Numbered from the stretch's first letter, positions 33,495 to 41,661 are shown. The stretch is 64,000 nt of DNA from JAVBOW01 sp031550615 (GCA_031550615.1 JAVBOL010000023.1:10726-74725), one strand, 5' to 3'. Numbers and translations: made by a program. Notes: generated by a model from the sequence alone, not told the origin.

Positions 33495-34231
33495 GCCAGA
33501 TAATAGACATACGCTGTCTGCGCCGCACCTTCCAGGTGGGCAGCGAACAGGTGCACGCCCTGAAGGGCATCAGTTTTTCCGTCGCACCGGGCGAGTTCGT
33601 GAGTATCATGGGCAGCAGCGGGAGCGGCAAGTCGACCCTTTTGAACATACTGGGCTGCCTCGACACGCCCACCTCGGGCGAATACCTGATAGACGGGGTC
33701 AGCGTGGACGGCCTGGGGCGCGATGAGCTGGCCGCGCTGCGTAACCGCAAGATAGGTTTCGTATTCCAGTCCTACAACCTGCTGCCGCGCACCCCGGCGG
33801 TCGAAAACGTCGAATTGCCGTTGTTGTACAACCACACGGTATCATCGCGCGAACGCCGCCAGCGTGCGGAGCACGCACTGGAAATGGTGGGCCTGAGCGA
33901 CCGCATGCGGCACATGTCCAACCAACTCTCCGGAGGGCAGCAGCAGAGAGTGGCCATCGCCCGCGCGCTGGTGAACGACCCGGTGATACTGCTGGCGGAC
34001 GAGGCGACCGGAAACCTCGACTCGCGCACCTCATACGGCATTATGAGCCTGTTGCAGCGACTCAACTCGCAGGGTAAGACCATAGCCTTCGTGACCCACG
34101 AGCCTGATATCGCCGCATTCACCTCGCGCACCGTGCAGTTGCGTGACGGCCATATAATTCACGACGCGCCCATCGCCACCCGCTCGGCTGCCGAGGCCCT
34201 CGCCGCATTGCCTGAAGAGAAAGACTATTAG
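33491..34231 (+). CDS. MacB/LolD-type ABC transporter ATPase
   Basis: 246 residues. Walker A GSSGSGKST (41-49), Q-loop VFQSYNLLPRT, signature LSGGQQQR, Walker B VILLADEATGNLD and the switch histidine in FVTHEPD are all present. It would power the permease encoded at 34401. The stop codon TAG is unusual in origin: its G is the first base of the inserted palindromic element at 34231, so the pre-insertion C-terminus may have differed slightly. Confidence 0.92.
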   Translation: MSQIIDIRCLRRTFQVGSEQVHALKGISFSVAPGEFVSIMGSSGSGKSTLLNILGCLDTPTSGEYLIDGVSVDGLGRDELAALRNRKIGFVFQSYNLLPRTPAVENVELPLLYNHTVSSRERRQRAEHALEMVGLSDRMRHMSNQLSGGQQQRVAIARALVNDPVILLADEATGNLDSRTSYGIMSLLQRLNSQGKTIAFVTHEPDIAAFTSRTVQLRDGHIIHDAPIATRSAAEALAALPEEKDY

Positions 34232-34394
34232 AGTTTGTCTGAAATTTATTCATATAAAATCTTATGGCACTTTCTTGCGCTTTTTCCACCCGCCTCACTC
34301 GCCGAGGGACGCCGCCACGCCTCCCTCGGCGGGCGAAAAAATCATCAAAAAACTGACTCGTAATCTTTTATGCGAATAAAATCCAGACAAACTC
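34231..34394. mobile_element. MITE-like palindromic element inside the exporter operon
   Basis: Terminal inverted repeats begin GAGTTTGTCTG (34231-34241) and end CAGACAAACTC (34384-34394). They continue imperfectly to about 35 bases (AAATTTATTC against GAATAAAATC, then ATATAAAA). A GC-rich centre has GCCGAGGGA (34301-34309) paired with TCCCTCGGC (34322-34330). TTA flanks both ends (34228-34230 and 34395-34397), a possible target duplication. It has no reading frame. GAG ends with a 3-base T-N-A target resemble IS5/IS1031-type elements, so a MITE mobilised by such a transposase is a reasonable inference. It separates the ATPase and permease genes. Confidence 0.65.
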
Positions 34395-34400
34395 TTAGAG

Positions 34401-35621
34401 ATGAGAATAGCGAACCTGATAAAAATAGCATGGCAGGCGCTGCTGCGCAATAAGAGCCGCGCGCTGCTCACGATGCTGGGCATCGTGATCGGCATATCGT
34501 CGGTGATCGCCATGGTGAGCCTGGGGCAAAGCTCCTCGCAGAGCATCAGCGAGTCGATATCCTCGTCGGGCACCAATCTGGTCATGGTGCGCCGCGCCCG
34601 GCAGCAACGCGGGGCGGTCAACCAGGGCCCGGGGTCGGTGCGGTCGCTCAGGGAGGGCGACGTGGAGGCGATACGCCACCGCGCCAGCCATATATCCATG
34701 GTCTCCCCGATGGTCACCGCCACCGGGCAGCTCGTCAGCGGGGCCAATAACTGGCCCGGCACCATAGAGGGCGGCGACACCGAACTGCTCGCGATACGCA
34801 ACCGCGAGATATCCTCGGGGGTCAACTTCACCAGGCGCGACATGCAATCATACGCCAAGGTGTGCATAATCGGCAAGACGGTCGCGGACAACCTCTTCCC
34901 GGGCGGCGAAGATCCGCTGGGCAAATCCATCCGTTTCGGGCGCATACCTTTCAAGGTGATCGGCGTGCTCGTGCCCAAGGGGCAGAACCAGATGGGTCAG
35001 GACCAGGACGACGTGGTGTTCGCGCCCTACACGACGGTCCAGAAACGCATATTGGCCATCGACTACCTGCACATGATAATGGCCTCGGCCGAGTCTGAGG
35101 ATGTGGCTTTCGCCGCATGCGACGAGATCGAGCGGGTGCTGCGCGAGGAGCATAAGATAAAGGAGGGGCAGGAGAACGATTTCGAGGTGTTCACCATGCA
35201 GGAGATGTTGCAGATGATGAACACCGTGACCGGCTTTCTGACCATCCTGCTGGCGGCGATAGCCTCCATTTCGCTGCTGGTGGGCGGCATAGGCATCATG
35301 AATATCATGTACGTGACCGTCACCGAGCGCACCAAGGAGATCGGGCTGCGCATGTCCGTCGGGGCGCGCTACCGGGATATATTGCTGCAATTTCTGTGCG
35401 AGAGCACCATACTGAGCCTCGCAGGAGGGGTCGTGGGCATCGTGCTGGGGCTGGCGCTCTCCTATGCGGCGTCGACCCTTTTGGGATGGCCTTTCATCGT
35501 GAGCGTGACGGCGATCTGCACCTCGTTCGCGGTGTGCGCCGCGACGGGGGTTTTCTTCGGATGGTATCCCGCGCGCAGGGCTGCGTCGATGGACCCGATC
35601 AATGCTTTACGGTACGAATAG
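34401..35621 (+). CDS. MacB-like ABC transporter permease
   Basis: 406 residues. One N-terminal membrane helix (about 20-42, SRALLTMLGIVIGISSVIAM), a large periplasmic MacB-PCD domain, and three C-terminal helices with the FtsX/MacB core (ILLAAIASISLLVGGIGIMN, TERTKEIGLRMSVGARYRDI). It ends GWYPARRAASMDPINALRYE, the usual MacB tail. With the preceding three genes it makes a complete tripartite exporter. The start is only 6 bases past the inserted palindromic element, so translation depends on read-through of that structure. Confidence 0.92.
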   Translation: MRIANLIKIAWQALLRNKSRALLTMLGIVIGISSVIAMVSLGQSSSQSISESISSSGTNLVMVRRARQQRGAVNQGPGSVRSLREGDVEAIRHRASHISMVSPMVTATGQLVSGANNWPGTIEGGDTELLAIRNREISSGVNFTRRDMQSYAKVCIIGKTVADNLFPGGEDPLGKSIRFGRIPFKVIGVLVPKGQNQMGQDQDDVVFAPYTTVQKRILAIDYLHMIMASAESEDVAFAACDEIERVLREEHKIKEGQENDFEVFTMQEMLQMMNTVTGFLTILLAAIASISLLVGGIGIMNIMYVTVTERTKEIGLRMSVGARYRDILLQFLCESTILSLAGGVVGIVLGLALSYAASTLLGWPFIVSVTAICTSFAVCAATGVFFGWYPARRAASMDPINALRYE

Positions 35622-35686
35622 CGTATCCCGGGTAGTGATTTTGCGTTTAATCCCCACTTGCCGGGGAGTTCGAAGAAAATAACTGC

Positions 35687-35694
35687 TATCTTTG
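35687..35694 (+). promoter_or_regulatory. -7 element TATCTTTG for the NagB-like fusion gene
   Basis: 18 bases before the ATG at 35712. A short CCCC/GGGG hairpin lies just upstream (35652-35666). Confidence 0.55.
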
Positions 35695-35711
35695 TAGCTT
35701 AATTGAAAGTT

Positions 35712-37649
35712 ATGGACGCAGACAAGTACACGATCGTGCAACCGGGCGGATTGATCGCCGGTGCTGAGCCGGATGATATCATCCGCCGTTACGAAAAGAC
35801 CCCCACGGCGATCTTCCCGACCGAAAGCGAGGGGGCCGACCATGTGGTCGAACGCATTATCGATGGCATTGCCGCGGCATCGGGCGCCGGACGCACCTAT
35901 GTGCTGGGACTTACCACCGGACGTTCACCCGTGGGGATCTACCGCCGGTTACTGGCCGCCTACCGTGCCGGGAGGGTCAGCTTTAAGAATGTGGCCGTGT
36001 TCAGCCTCGACGAGTTCTACCCGATAGACGGCGACCACCATCAGAGCCGCAACTACCGCATCCACGAGGAGCTGATCGGCCACATCGACATCCTGCCCGC
36101 AAATGTACATGCGCTGGACGGTCGCCTGGTGCATGCCGACATCACCTCCTTCTGCCGTGAGTACGAAAAGAAGATCGCCTCTTACGGCGGCATCGACCTG
36201 ATGCTGCTCGGCACGGGTGAGCAGGGACAGCTGGGCTTCAACGAACCCGGGTCTTTCGATAATTCGCGTACGCGGCTGGTGGCGCTCAACAACGCCACGC
36301 GCAAAACCCAGTCGTCGCTCTTCTTCGGCATCGGGAACACACCCTCACAGGCCATTACGATGGGCCTGGGTACGATACTCGATGCCCGCGAGGTGATCCT
36401 TATCGCCTGGGGAGAGGACAAGGCCGGCATCATACGCGAAGTGGTCGAGGGTGAGGTGTCGTCCTCGATACCAGCCTCTTACCTCCAGCGCCACCCCGGG
36501 ATCGAAGTGGTGATCGACAAGGGCGCAAGCGCGGCCCTGACCCGCGTGAGCACCCCGTGGCTCGTGGGGACGTGCGACTGGCAGCCCAAGTTCATCCGCA
36601 AGGCCGTTATCTGGCTCTGCCGCAAGCTGGAAAAGCCCGTGCTGAAGCTCACCTACCAGGACTATGCGGATAACGGGCTCTCGCAGCTGCTCGACCACAT
36701 GGGCGACTATTACAGCATCAACATAAAGGTATTCAACGACCTGCAACATACCATCACCGGCTGGCCGGGCGGCAAACCCAACGCCGACGACTCGACGCGC
36801 CCCGAAACCTCGTCGCCTTTCCCCAAGAGAGTGCTGATCTTCAGTCCGCACCCCGATGACGACGTTATCTCTATGGGAGGCACATTCCTGCGCCTGGCAG
36901 ACCAGGGGCACGACGTGCACGTGGCTTACCAGACCTCGGGCAACATAGCCGTTACGGACGACGTGGTGGTGCAGACCGTGGACACGGCGCGCGAATGCGG
37001 TTTCGCCGACAGCGAAATGGCCATGGTGCTCGATCTGATCGCATCCAAGAAGAAAGGCGACCCCGAACCCGAAGGGCTGCGCCGTTTCAAGGGCGCTATC
37101 CGCCGCGGCGAGGCGCGTGCCGCGTGCCGCGCTTTCGGGCTCGATCCCGACACCAACTGCCACTTTCTGAACCTGCCATTCTATGAAACCGGCGGCATCA
37201 AAAAAGGAGAGCTCTCGCAAGCCGACACCGACATTATCGTCGAATTGCTGCGCACGCTCAAGCCCCACCGGATCTATGCCGCGGGCGACCTCTCGGACCC
37301 CCACGGCACGCACCGCGTGAGCATCGAGGCCGTGCTGGACGCCGTCGAGGTGGTCAAAGACGAGGAGTGGATGCGCGAGTGCCGCATGTGGCTCTACCGC
37401 GGGGCGTGGCAGGAGTGGGACCTGGATATGGTCGACATGGCCGTGCCCCTCAGCCCCGAGGAGGTGGTCAAAAAGCGCCACGCCATCTACCGCCACCTCT
37501 CGCAGAAGGACATCGTGCCCTTCCCCGGCGAGGACAAACGCGAATTCTGGCAAAGGGCCGAGGAGCGCACGCAGAACACCGCGCGCATGTACGACAACCT
37601 CGGCATGGCGGAATACCAGGCCATCGAAGTTTTTGTAAGATTGTTTTAA
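35712..37649 (+). CDS. NagB-like domain fused to a PIG-L deacetylase domain
   Basis: 645 residues. The N-terminal half (about 30-290) is glucosamine-6-phosphate deaminase-like: TTGRSPVGIYRRL, VFSLDEFYPIDG with D100, and LLGTGEQGQLGFNEPG (165-180). The canonical DGHIAFNEP has become QGQLGFNEP, so Q171 and Q173 replace the catalytic Asp and His. The C-terminal half (about 370-640) is a LmbE/PIG-L zinc deacetylase: SPHPDDDVISMGG (378-390) and HGTH (531-534). Long NagB fusions are known in Bacteroidetes. The deaminase half may be inactive or altered; the deacetylase half looks intact. The next gene is an unaltered nagB. Confidence 0.85.
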   Translation: MDADKYTIVQPGGLIAGAEPDDIIRRYEKTPTAIFPTESEGADHVVERIIDGIAAASGAGRTYVLGLTTGRSPVGIYRRLLAAYRAGRVSFKNVAVFSLDEFYPIDGDHHQSRNYRIHEELIGHIDILPANVHALDGRLVHADITSFCREYEKKIASYGGIDLMLLGTGEQGQLGFNEPGSFDNSRTRLVALNNATRKTQSSLFFGIGNTPSQAITMGLGTILDAREVILIAWGEDKAGIIREVVEGEVSSSIPASYLQRHPGIEVVIDKGASAALTRVSTPWLVGTCDWQPKFIRKAVIWLCRKLEKPVLKLTYQDYADNGLSQLLDHMGDYYSINIKVFNDLQHTITGWPGGKPNADDSTRPETSSPFPKRVLIFSPHPDDDVISMGGTFLRLADQGHDVHVAYQTSGNIAVTDDVVVQTVDTARECGFADSEMAMVLDLIASKKKGDPEPEGLRRFKGAIRRGEARAACRAFGLDPDTNCHFLNLPFYETGGIKKGELSQADTDIIVELLRTLKPHRIYAAGDLSDPHGTHRVSIEAVLDAVEVVKDEEWMRECRMWLYRGAWQEWDLDMVDMAVPLSPEEVVKKRHAIYRHLSQKDIVPFPGEDKREFWQRAEERTQNTARMYDNLGMAEYQAIEVFVRLF

Positions 37650-37666
37650 TTTATCCCGTATAAGAA

Positions 37667-38476
37667 ATGCGACTTCTGATTTATGACACATCGGCTGACG
37701 CTGCACGCTGGACAGCCCGTTACATCGCCTCGAAGATCAACCTGCACAACAAGGTGCACACCGCGCCCTTCGTGCTGGGACTGCCCACGGGTTCTTCGCC
37801 CCTGCAGACCTACAAAGAGTTGATCGCCCTGCACAAGGCCGGCGAGGTTTCGTTCACCAACGTGGTGACTTTCAATATGGACGAATATGTGGGCCTGCCC
37901 GCCGACCATCCCCAGAGCTACCACCGTTTTATGTGGGATAACTTCTTCAGCCACATCGATATTCCCGAAAAGAACGTCAATATCCTGGACGGCATGACCC
38001 CGGATGCCATGTACGAATGCTCGGACTACGAGGAGCGCATCGCCGAGGCCGGGGGCATCGACCTTTTCCTGGGCGGCATAGGCGCGGACGGGCATATCGC
38101 TTTCAACGAGCCGTTCAGTTCGCTCTCGTCGCAGACGCGCGTGAAGTCGCTCACCGAAGACACGGTGATTGCCAACTCGCGTTTCTTCGATAACGACGTG
38201 AACAAAGTGCCGCGCCAGTCGCTCACGGTGGGCGTAGGCACGGTGATGGCCGCCAAAGAGGTCGTGCTGCTGGTTACGGGGCACTCCAAGGCGCGCGCCC
38301 TGCGCCACGTCGTTGAGGAGGGCGTGAACCACATGTGGACCGCAAGCGCCCTGCAGATGCACCCCCACGCCCTGATGGTATGCGACGAACAGGCCGTAGA
38401 GGAGTTGCGCGTGGCCACCTACCGTTACTTCAAACAACTGGAGGCCACTTCGCCCAAAAAGGCGACCAACCGCTAA
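37667..38476 (+). CDS. nagB: Glucosamine-6-phosphate deaminase
   Basis: 269 residues, nearly collinear with E. coli NagB. The active-site residues are all present: D72 in FNMDEYVGL, D141 and H143 in GGIGADGHIAFNEP, and E148. It converts glucosamine-6-phosphate to fructose-6-phosphate and ammonia. It starts 17 bases after the NagB-like/PIG-L fusion gene, so the two are probably one transcript. Together they suggest N-acetylglucosamine salvage, with deacetylation and deamination encoded side by side. Confidence 0.94.
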   Translation: MRLLIYDTSADAARWTARYIASKINLHNKVHTAPFVLGLPTGSSPLQTYKELIALHKAGEVSFTNVVTFNMDEYVGLPADHPQSYHRFMWDNFFSHIDIPEKNVNILDGMTPDAMYECSDYEERIAEAGGIDLFLGGIGADGHIAFNEPFSSLSSQTRVKSLTEDTVIANSRFFDNDVNKVPRQSLTVGVGTVMAAKEVVLLVTGHSKARALRHVVEEGVNHMWTASALQMHPHALMVCDEQAVEELRVATYRYFKQLEATSPKKATNR

Positions 38477-38494
38477 ACGCCCCGGTAATTTTAG

Positions 38495-38528
38495 GCTGCC
38501 GCAGCAAACCGCTGCGGCAGCTTTTTTT
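38495..38528 (+). terminator. Terminator of nagB
   Basis: 11-bp perfect stem GCTGCCGCAGC/GCTGCGGCAGC, loop AAACC, then seven T residues. Confidence 0.95.
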
Positions 38529-38565
38529 GTGCACATCCGTATAAACCGCCCGTGACAGGGGCGTG

Positions 38566-38573
38566 TATATTTA
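38566..38573 (+). promoter_or_regulatory. Possible -7 element TATATTTA before the tail-fibre gene
   Basis: One mismatch from TAnnTTTG, 21 bases before the ATG at 38595; no -33 box at the right distance. Confidence 0.35.
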
Positions 38574-38594
38574 CGCCGTCACAAAAACATTATC

Positions 38595-39812
38595 ATGAAA
38601 AGAATAAGAAAAGGTAACGATGTGATCGTAAGTTTCACGGTCACTTCCGAAGAGGGGACCGTGCTCCTGCCGCCCGACGTTCATCTGAGCGTGCTGGGTA
38701 ACGACCGTGTAGACAATCCGATCGACTATTCAGGGTTGGGCGTTGAGGGCGACACGCTGCATTTCACAGTCCCCGCAGCCAGCCAGTACGCCGAGGGGAT
38801 CTACCGCGCGGTTGTCGCCTACATCTCCCCGGAGGGCATTCCGGCGGAGGCCGACGCCGCGCTGTTCGAGATCGTCGAACGTTCCCGGTTGCAGGGCGAG
38901 GACGGCTGCCCCGAGGACCCGCGCGTCGAGGTCGAGGTCGTCGGCGTAAGCAGCTACATAGGCGTAGGCCGCCGCGGCGAGAAAGGCGATAAGGGCGACC
39001 GCGGAGATAAGGGCGAGAAAGGCGACCGGGGAGATCGCGGGCCCCAAGGGGAACAGGGTGAAACGGGTACCGCCGGGGCCCAGGGCCCGAAAGGTGATCG
39101 CGGCGAGAGGGGAGAGAAGGGCGAAAAAGGTGAAAAAGGCGACCAGGGCCCGCAGGGCGAGAAAGGGGATGCCGGCACAGACGGCGTAGATGGCACAGAC
39201 GGTGTAGATGGAGTAGACGGCAAGTCGACCCCTACCGTAACGATCGCAAATTTCGACACTTTCAATCCCTATGCCGACCCCGCCGCCTCGGCGTTGGCTG
39301 TCGGCGAGTCGTGTTATTTTTGCTCCTACAACGCCACAGGCCGCCCACCCACTCGGTCGACCGTCTATGCGTGGAGCGGGTTTATCACGCGCGTCTACTC
39401 GAACCAGTACCGCATCCAGGCGCTGTCTAACGCCACGGACGGAGCGACCCCGCAGAGCGCCACGCGCCTCTACTCAGGCTCGACCGCCTACGCGTGGCAG
39501 ATGCTTTCGGACGACCTCTACGAAACGGCCAACGGCTACACCAAACTTCCCAGCGGCGTGCTGATCCAATGGGGGTCGTATGCGGGGGATAACCTCACCA
39601 CCTACTTTCCCCTCGCCTTCAAGACCGTCTTCGGGGTTTCGCACATGCTGCGCGACGACGAGACGAACCTCACTGTTTCTAAAACCAGCTACATACAGTC
39701 CGGCGGCCTGACCGCCACATACATGAAAACCCGTACGAGATGGCTGTCCAATAACAGCAACGGCGGGGCCGGCGCGACTGTCCATTGGATTGCAATCGGT
39801 ACATGGAAATAA
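38595..39812 (+). CDS. Collagen-like phage tail-fibre-type protein
   Basis: 405 residues in three parts. The head (1-127) starts MKRIRKGNDVIVSFTVTSEEG and looks like a phage baseplate or fibre attachment domain. Residues 128-211 are 28 Gly-X-Y triplets rich in charged residues (EKGDKGDRGDKG and similar). The tip (about 215-405) contains GYTKLPSGVLIQWGSYAG and ends VHWIAIGTWK, the pattern of gp53-like tail-fibre C-terminal domains. It has no signal peptide. No capsid, terminase or integrase gene is nearby, so this is either a phage remnant or a recruited fibre gene. It is followed 10 bases later by a Tfa-like gene. Confidence 0.75.
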   Translation: MKRIRKGNDVIVSFTVTSEEGTVLLPPDVHLSVLGNDRVDNPIDYSGLGVEGDTLHFTVPAASQYAEGIYRAVVAYISPEGIPAEADAALFEIVERSRLQGEDGCPEDPRVEVEVVGVSSYIGVGRRGEKGDKGDRGDKGEKGDRGDRGPQGEQGETGTAGAQGPKGDRGERGEKGEKGEKGDQGPQGEKGDAGTDGVDGTDGVDGVDGKSTPTVTIANFDTFNPYADPAASALAVGESCYFCSYNATGRPPTRSTVYAWSGFITRVYSNQYRIQALSNATDGATPQSATRLYSGSTAYAWQMLSDDLYETANGYTKLPSGVLIQWGSYAGDNLTTYFPLAFKTVFGVSHMLRDDETNLTVSKTSYIQSGGLTATYMKTRTRWLSNNSNGGAGATVHWIAIGTWK

Positions 39813-39822
39813 TTTGAAGACT

Positions 39823-40158
39823 ATGGGAAAGATATATTGGAAGAACGGATTTTACGACGCGCCCGTGGAGGGCGGCATCGAAATAGCCGCCGAAGAGTGG
39901 CGCGCGCTGTTGGACGGGCAGTCGGCGGGCGGGATGATCGTCACCGGCGACGATGGCCGCCCGGTGCTGGCTCCGCCGCCCGCACCTACGGCAGCCGAGT
40001 TGGTCAGCGCCGAGATAGCCTCGCTCAAAGACCAGCTCGCCGCCACGGATTGGGCCGTGGTCAAGTGCGCCGAACTCGGCCTGTCGATGGCCGAGCAATA
40101 CCCCGAACTGGCCGCCCAACGCACTGCATGGCGGGCCCGGGTCAATGAGTTGGGGTAA
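39823..40158 (+). CDS. Tail-fibre assembly (Tfa)-like protein
   Basis: 111 residues. MGKIYWKNGFYDAPVEGGIE, WRALLDGQSAGGMIVTGDDG RPVLAPPPAPT and a helical tail with ATDWAVVKCAELG match the layout of caudoviral tail-fibre assembly chaperones (short head, proline linker, helical tail). Adjacency to a fibre gene supports this. Start at 39823 is preferred over an in-frame upstream Met at 39790 that overlaps the fibre gene. Similarity is at the pattern level, so confidence is moderate. Confidence 0.6.
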   Translation: MGKIYWKNGFYDAPVEGGIEIAAEEWRALLDGQSAGGMIVTGDDGRPVLAPPPAPTAAELVSAEIASLKDQLAATDWAVVKCAELGLSMAEQYPELAAQRTAWRARVNELG

Positions 40159-40235
40159 GTGATGGTTTGCAACGCCGACTGACACGGGATTACTCGGCGC
40201 TTCGCGCCTCGTGATCGCCGGGGTGGGTGATCCAT

Positions 40236-40354
40236 GGAAAAACAGATGCGGCACGTTGTGCCACGTAAACAAAAGAGGAAGGCGTTCAAATAAATTTGAC
40301 GCCTTCCTCTTTTGTTTACGTTACGCCCGCGGTGCGGGCTGCATCTGTTTTTCC
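40236..40354. repeat. Nested cruciform with four helices, abutting tRNA-Pro
   Basis: Outer arms GGAAAAACAGATGC (40236-40249) and GCATCTGTTTTTCC (40341-40354) are perfect inverted repeats of 14 bases. Inside are three hairpins: GGCAC/GTGCC (40250-40262), a 23-bp perfect stem (40263-40285 with 40299-40321) extended by CAAAT/ATTTG, and GCCCGC/GCGGGC (about 40325-40339). The block ends 3 bases before the tRNA-Pro 3' end. Both strands end in TGTTTTTCC, so it could terminate transcripts from either side. The 337-base gap 40159-40495 contains this, the tRNA, its promoter and a small GGCGC/GCGCC hairpin at 40197-40209. Confidence 0.75.
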
Positions 40355-40357
40355 TTG

Positions 40358-40432
40358 TCGGGGTAGCGGGATTCGAACCCACGACCCCCTGCTCCCAAAG
40401 CAGGTGCGCTAACCGGACTGCGCTACACCCCG
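40358..40432 (-). tRNA. tRNA-Pro (anticodon UGG)
   Basis: 75 bases. Acceptor arms CGGGGTG/TACCCCG with discriminator A, D-loop AGCGCAGTCCGGTTAGCGC, anticodon stem-loop CCTGCTTTGGGAGCAGG with anticodon TGG, and TΨC arm GTGGGTTCGAATCCCGC. The 3' CCA is not encoded. The 3' end faces the phage-like genes at 38595-40158, the side on which tRNA-targeting integrases place their elements. Confidence 0.97.
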
Positions 40433-40448
40433 AATTTTGATGCGGAGG

Positions 40449-40456
40449 CAAAAGTA
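40449..40456 (-). promoter_or_regulatory. -7 element TACTTTTG for tRNA-Pro
   Basis: Minus strand, 16 bases upstream of the mature tRNA 5' end. Confidence 0.6.
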
Positions 40457-40495
40457 ATACTTTTTTCGCAACTTCCGCTCACGGTGCGCCGACTT

Positions 40496-41593
40496 TTATA
40501 TTTTTATCAGTTCGTATTCGCGTGAGCCCAGGCCGATCTGCTCGGCGTGCTCGAGGCATGCGCGCCAGTTGGTGTTGGGGTGCACGTGGGTCATTATGTC
40601 GTGGCCTTTGATGTGGCCTTCGGTACGGTCGCCCGGGATCACGGGCGCGGCGTTGACCAGATCCACGCACGCCTGGTCGAGGGCTACGGGATCCCACGAG
40701 GCGGCCATGCCTACGTCGGCCACGATGGGCATGTCGTTGTGGCCCCAGCAGTCGCACTCGGGCGATATGTTCATGATGAAACTTACGTGGAAATGGGGCT
40801 TGTCGCGCAGGATGGCCCAGGTGTATTCGGCCATTTTGCGCCCCATCATCTCGCTGGTGGCGTCGTGTACGGCCAGCGCGGCTTTGTAGCGGCACACGGC
40901 GATGCATTGGCCGCACCCCACGCATTTGTCGTAGTCGATCACCGCTTTGCGGTCGGCGTCCAGCGTTACGGCACCGTAGTTGCAGTCTTTTACGCATTGG
41001 CGGCACCCGATGCAGTTCTTCTGGGCGATGCGAGGTTTGGAGTTGCTGTGCAGGTCGAGTTTGCCGGCACGCGACGCGGCGCCCATGCCTATGTTCTTGA
41101 TCGTCCCGCCGAATCCCGTCTGCTCATGGCCCTTGAAGTGGGTCATCGACACTATCACGTCGGCGTCGGCTATCGCGGAGCCTATCTTGGTGGTGGGGCA
41201 GAGGGATGTAGCGCCAGGCAGCTCGCGCTGCTCGGTGCCTTTCAGGCCGTCGGCGATGACGACCTGTGCGCCGATAGAGAGCGGATTGAAGCCGTTTTCG
41301 AAGGCGCTTTGCAGGTGGTCGACGGCATTGCAGCGCCGGCCTGAATAGAGCGTGTTGGCATCGGTGTAAAAGACCCTCGCGCCGAGTGAGCGCAGTATTC
41401 CGGTCATGCGCAGGGCGTAGTTGTGGCGTATGTAGGCCAGGTTGCCCGGTTCGCCGAAGTGGATCTTCACGGCGGTGAACCTATCGTTGCAGTCGAGCCT
41501 CTCGATGCCCGCCGCGCGGACCATACGCTCCATTTTACCCGGCAGGTTGAGGGTCGTGACCTTGAGGTCGGTGAAGTATACTTTCGATGCCAT
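40496..41593 (-). CDS. DUF362 protein with two [4Fe-4S] cluster motifs
   Basis: 365 residues. The N-terminal and C-terminal parts form the DUF362 domain (KIHFGEPGNLAYIRHNYALR, MTHFKGHEQTGFGGTIKNIG). A ferredoxin insertion at about 190-235 has CIGCRQCVKDC and CVGCGQCIAVC, enough for two [4Fe-4S] clusters. Proteins of this family occur in many anaerobes as putative electron-transfer or metal-dependent enzymes; no reaction is established. It is monocistronic with its own promoter and divergent from rnr. Confidence 0.88.
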   Translation of the reverse strand: MASKVYFTDLKVTTLNLPGKMERMVRAAGIERLDCNDRFTAVKIHFGEPGNLAYIRHNYALRMTGILRSLGARVFYTDANTLYSGRRCNAVDHLQSAFENGFNPLSIGAQVVIADGLKGTEQRELPGATSLCPTTKIGSAIADADVIVSMTHFKGHEQTGFGGTIKNIGMGAASRAGKLDLHSNSKPRIAQKNCIGCRQCVKDCNYGAVTLDADRKAVIDYDKCVGCGQCIAVCRYKAALAVHDATSEMMGRKMAEYTWAILRDKPHFHVSFIMNISPECDCWGHNDMPIVADVGMAASWDPVALDQACVDLVNAAPVIPGDRTEGHIKGHDIMTHVHPNTNWRACLEHAEQIGLGSREYELIKI

Positions 41594-41612
41594 GTGCGTT
41601 ATGTTTGGAACT

Positions 41613-41642
41613 CAAAATTATAAATAATTTAACTATATGCAA
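41613..41642 (-). promoter_or_regulatory. Promoter of the DUF362 gene
   Basis: Minus-strand TTG (41640-41642), exactly 19 bases, then TAATTTTG (41613-41620). It is almost back-to-back with the rnr -7 element. Confidence 0.7.
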
Positions 41643-41653
41643 TCTTAATTAGC

Positions 41654-41661
41654 TACCTTTG
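41654..41661 (+). promoter_or_regulatory. -7 element TACCTTTG for rnr
   Basis: 25 bases before the rnr ATG at 41686; it falls upstream of the start, which rules out the in-frame start at 41659. Confidence 0.55.

Noticed and set aside
36345..37706. 453-codon minus-strand frame opposite the NagB-like/PIG-L fusion
   Set aside because: Shadow of a gene with clear domain motifs.
38976..39228. Simple-sequence repeat or minisatellite in the collagen-like region
   Set aside because: The DNA is repetitive because it encodes in-frame Gly-X-Y triplets, so it is described as part of the protein rather than as a separate repeat.
40158..40495. Second tRNA or tRNA-derived att repeat beside tRNA-Pro
   Set aside because: Only one cloverleaf with tRNA consensus (TΨC, anticodon stem) is present; I could not find a duplicated tRNA 3' end near 38500.
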